Below, piece by piece: positions 5,402 through 7,009 of a DNA stretch of 7,009 nt (its first letter is position 1; the number at the start of each line of letters is the position of its first letter). Location of the stretch: positions 1 to 7,009 of the forward strand of contig NZSO01000056.1 of the NCBI GenBank assembly GCA_002696885.1. The letters run 5' to 3'. The notes beneath the pieces were generated by a model. That model was not told the DNA's origin, did no database searches, and saw only the letters and a program-made list of their open reading frames with translations. This DNA is from Verrucomicrobiales bacterium. Lineage in GTDB: Bacteria; Verrucomicrobiota; Verrucomicrobiia; Verrucomicrobiales; DEV007. Both the position numbers and the translations under genes were made by a program.

Positions 5402-6042
5402 AAAACAGGATATCCAATAACCTCGTCACCCTCTCTAATATTTATACCTGGAGGCTTTTTGTCTGCATCAATATTGCCAATTGAGTTAGATCCATCAACT
5501 ACCTCATTTATTTCTACTTCAGCGACAATAAATTTATCTCGTCTAATATTAAACCTCGTGCCTTTTTCTATACCTTTAGATGATCCAGCGTCAATCACAA
5601 CGAAGCCCAACCCTTCCTTCACAGCAATCACCTTGGCTATTGCAGGGGCGTCTTTAATTTTCTTTTGCATAGGCGTCAGCTCTTGGATTTGGTCCTGACC
5701 TTTTAATTTTTCTGCAATAGTTTCAGTCAACTGTGCTCTTTCAGCCCTCACTGCCTCTAAATCAGCAGCCGCAGAATTTGCAGCATCTCTCATTTCTTTT
5801 CTGAGAGATTCTAGAGTCTTTTCGTTTTCTTGTTTCTGTTTATTGAGAGCATCCTCTAATTGTTTTTCAACCTCCACTTTATTTTGGGTAATCGATGTAT
5901 TTTGATCGTTTATCTGTTGTACAAGGTTGGATTTTTCCATGGACAGCTGGGATTTCTCCATAGACAATTTCATTATATAAATGACAGCTAACACGCTAAT
6001 TGACACAGCAGCGGAGAGTATAATCTTGGTCATTTTGTCCAT
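5398..6042 (-). CDS. Membrane-anchored coiled-coil protein of unknown function
   Basis: I do not recognise a named family for this 214-residue product. Residues 1-6 are polar and basic, and residues 7-24 (from IILSAAVS to IYIM) form one hydrophobic helix, read as an uncleaved signal anchor with the rest in the periplasm. Residues 25-115 are charged, rich in Glu, Lys and Gln, and fit a long coiled coil, including a direct duplication of LSMEKSQ/LSMEKSN. A compact C-terminal part (about 133-214) contains AKVIAVKEGLGFVVIDAGSS and the pattern KGIEKGTRFNI, then several beta-like stretches and REGDEVIG. This resembles small beta domains that follow coiled coils in envelope proteins, such as the FlgT C-terminal type; that comparison is an inference. 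Start choice is between Met1 and Met4. Only a weak AAGAAAA precedes it. Its stop overlaps that of the aminotransferase. Confidence 0.75.
   Translation of the reverse strand: MDKMTKIILSAAVSISVLAVIYIMKLSMEKSQLSMEKSNLVQQINDQNTSITQNKVEVEKQLEDALNKQKQENEKTLESLRKEMRDAANSAAADLEAVRAERAQLTETIAEKLKGQDQIQELTPMQKKIKDAPAIAKVIAVKEGLGFVVIDAGSSKGIEKGTRFNIRRDKFIVAEVEINEVVDGSNSIGNIDADKKPPGINIREGDEVIGYPVF
5926..5967 (-). repeat. 21-bp tandem duplication within the coiled-coil gene
   Basis: Two adjacent 21-base units (5947-5967 and 5926-5946) encode LSMEKSQ and LSMEKSN. They agree at 16 of 21 bases; four of the five differences leave the residue unchanged, and the last changes Gln to Asn together with a neighbouring base. 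The unit is one heptad, so the duplication lengthens the coiled coil by one turn without breaking register. Confidence 0.7.
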
Positions 6043-6076
6043 TTTTTCTTATATTTGATTAGTTTTTAAGTATTTT

Positions 6077-6105
6077 AACTTACTACCTGACTGAGGTCGT
6101 ATCAA
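6077..6105 (-). promoter_or_regulatory. Candidate promoter for the coiled-coil gene
   Basis: On the minus strand TTGATA (6100-6105, 5/6) and TAAGTT (6077-6082, 3/6) are 17 bases apart. The -10 is poor; a better TAAAAT lies five bases farther at too wide a spacing. The spacer is filled by the inverted repeat at 6081-6101. Confidence 0.28.
6081..6101. promoter_or_regulatory. Inverted repeat in the coiled-coil/ileS divergent spacer
   Basis: TACTACCT and AGGTCGTA form an 8-position dyad with one mismatch around the five bases GACTG. It coincides with the spacer of the minus-strand promoter candidate and with the -35 side of the ileS promoter candidate. It is suited to be an operator acting on both genes, but no regulator is known. 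Confidence 0.35.
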
Positions 6106-6116
6106 CGTGAAATAAT
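6087..6116 (+). promoter_or_regulatory. Candidate extended -10 promoter for ileS
   Basis: AATAAT (6111-6116, 5/6) is preceded by TG one base upstream (6108-6109), the extended -10 form. CTGACT (6087-6092, 4/6) lies 18 bases before it. The start would be near 6123, giving a leader of about 50 bases that contains the hairpin at 6141-6167. Confidence 0.42.
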
Positions 6117-6140
6117 GTTGAAGAAATTGACCCTCAAATT

Positions 6141-6167
6141 TGTAGGTGCTAACGTCGGCGCTCTACA
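6141..6167 (+). promoter_or_regulatory. RNA hairpin in the ileS leader covering the ribosome-binding position
   Basis: TGTAG-GTGC (6141-6149) pairs with GCGC-T-CTACA (6158-6167), giving nine pairs with one bulged T and one G-U pair. The loop is TAACGTCG. Two further pairs are possible beyond one mismatch (6138-6139 with 6169-6170). The stem ends six bases before the ATG, where a Shine-Dalgarno sequence would normally sit; none is visible. No T run follows in either direction, so it is not an intrinsic terminator. Confidence 0.5.
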
Positions 6168-6173
6168 CATGCT

Positions 6174-7009
6174 ATGGCCGACAAGGGACCCAATTATAAA
6201 GACACTTTAAATCTACCTCATACCGATTTCCCCATGAGAGGGAATTTAGTTGAAAGTGAACCGCTAAGACTAAAGGAATGGGAATCCATCAATCTTTACG
6301 AAAAGATTATTAGCACACGTAAAAATCAAAATGGAGAAAAATTCATACTTCATGATGGCCCTCCATTTGCTAACGGCGATGTGCACATGGGAACTGCTCT
6401 AAACAAACTACTCAAGGACCTCGTTGTAAAATCTAAATCAATGTCTGGCTTTGTAACTCCATACATTCCTGGTTGGGACTGTCATGGTTTACCAATTGAG
6501 TATAAGGTAGTTCAAAAAACTCAAGGATTAGAAGCTGCAGAAATACGTAGAAGGTGTGAAGAATTCGCCATGAATTTTGTTAACATTCAGCGTGAGTCAT
6601 TTAAAAGATTAGGCGTTCTTGCGGCATGGGGTGAACCCTATCTTACACTTGATTCAAAATACGAGGCAGATATCATTCGAGCATTTTCAAAATTTATTGA
6701 TAAAGGGTTAGTATATTCTAGCAAAAAACCTGTTCAATGGAGCTTCGGAGCGCAAACAGCATTAGCCGAGGCTGAAGTAGAGTATAAAGATGTCACAGAC
6801 ACTGCAATATTTGTAAAATTTAAATTAGAATCTGGACCGCTCGCCGATCAAGCCTCTCTTGTGATTTGGACCACTACGCCATGGACATTACCAGCAAACT
6901 TGGCTATCGCGCTCAACGAAAGAATCCAATACATCTATGGAGAGTTTATCGATGAATCTCAAGAAACTCACAATTTAATCATTGCAGAGGATCTCGTTGA
7001 AAATTTCAT
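6174..7009 (+). CDS. ileS: Isoleucyl-tRNA synthetase (partial, N-terminal 278 residues)
   Basis: The open frame runs from the ATG at 6174 off the window end. Residues 58-82 contain ILHDGPPFANGD and then HMGTALNK, the HIGH-motif region of class I synthetases, here HMGT at 71-74. YIPGWDCHGLPIE (97-109) is the typical IleS sequence. PVQWSFGAQTALAEAEVEY (186-204) leads into the CP1 editing domain, of which WTTTPWTLPAN (232-242) is the threonine-rich signature. The full enzyme is usually about 900-950 residues, so about 30% is seen. It charges tRNA-Ile and removes mischarged valine. ATG 6174 is chosen because an in-frame TAA lies at 6150-6152 and no other start falls between. No Shine-Dalgarno sequence precedes it; a hairpin does. 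ValRS and LeuRS are excluded by the GWDCHGLPIE context. Confidence 0.95.
   Translation, partial: MADKGPNYKDTLNLPHTDFPMRGNLVESEPLRLKEWESINLYEKIISTRKNQNGEKFILHDGPPFANGDVHMGTALNKLLKDLVVKSKSMSGFVTPYIPGWDCHGLPIEYKVVQKTQGLEAAEIRRRCEEFAMNFVNIQRESFKRLGVLAAWGEPYLTLDSKYEADIIRAFSKFIDKGLVYSSKKPVQWSFGAQTALAEAEVEYKDVTDTAIFVKFKLESGPLADQASLVIWTTTPWTLPANLAIALNERIQYIYGEFIDESQETHNLIIAEDLVENF

Noticed and set aside
5459..5698. Plus-strand frame of 79 codons opposite the coiled-coil gene
   Set aside because: It is antisense to a membrane-anchor/coiled-coil gene with a sensible architecture. The frame has no promoter or ribosome-binding sequence and no motif.
4137..6113. Shared 10-mer AACGTGAAAT (minus strand 4137-4146, plus strand 6104-6113) as a common operator
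   Set aside because: Two copies of a 10-mer in AT-rich spacers, in opposite orientation and at different distances from their genes, can occur by chance. No extended similarity flanks them.
6043..6173. T-box riboswitch before ileS
   Set aside because: No T-box core sequence or terminator/antiterminator pair is visible, and the whole spacer is only 131 bases. The hairpin at 6141-6167 is too small and is not followed by a T run.

Overview
This is an AT-rich bacterial chromosome segment with ordinary housekeeping genes. It holds eight protein genes, two of them cut by the window edges, and no tRNA, rRNA, CRISPR array, insertion sequence or phage gene that I can see. Several features point to a low-GC member of the Verrucomicrobiota (Opitutales/Puniceicoccales-like): two TatA proteins starting with a GGPE motif, an excisionase-type HTH joined to a receiver domain, an HrpB-type helicase with a DEFHERH motif, and an IleS with an HMGT signature. 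This placement rests on remembered family resemblance and is moderate at best.

Layout from left to right. Positions 1-1583 (minus) are the N-terminal two thirds or so of an HrpB-like DEAH-box helicase starting at GTG; the C-terminus lies outside. A 96-bp divergent spacer follows. Then come two tandem tatA/tatE genes (plus, 1680-1901 and 1911-2147). They converge on argA, N-acetylglutamate synthase (minus, 2144-3358), and the two stop codons share the palindrome CTAG. Upstream of argA on the same strand is an orphan response regulator with an N-terminal HTH and a C-terminal receiver (3438-4007). A 317-bp divergent spacer (4008-4324) holds the best promoter in the window, a small AT-rich dyad with -10 elements on both strands, and a hairpin. 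Next is a class V aminotransferase of the alanine/serine-glyoxylate type (plus, 4325-5401). It converges on a membrane-anchored coiled-coil protein of unknown function (minus, 5398-6042), again with overlapping stop codons, this time in TTAA. A 131-bp divergent spacer with two hairpins leads to ileS (plus, 6174 to beyond the end).

The genes do not form one pathway. They cover RNA helicase activity, Tat export, the first step of arginine synthesis, amino-group transfer to glyoxylate or a related keto acid, a signalling or DNA-binding protein, and isoleucyl-tRNA charging. Apart from the tatA pair, and possibly the regulator with argA, they alternate in convergent and divergent arrangement and are probably separate transcription units.

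I found no clearly new multi-gene system. The points most worth a second look are the HTH-receiver regulator, the long leader implied by the 4022-4050 promoter, the hairpin occupying the ribosome-binding position of ileS, the two palindromic stop-codon overlaps, and the unassigned coiled-coil membrane protein.
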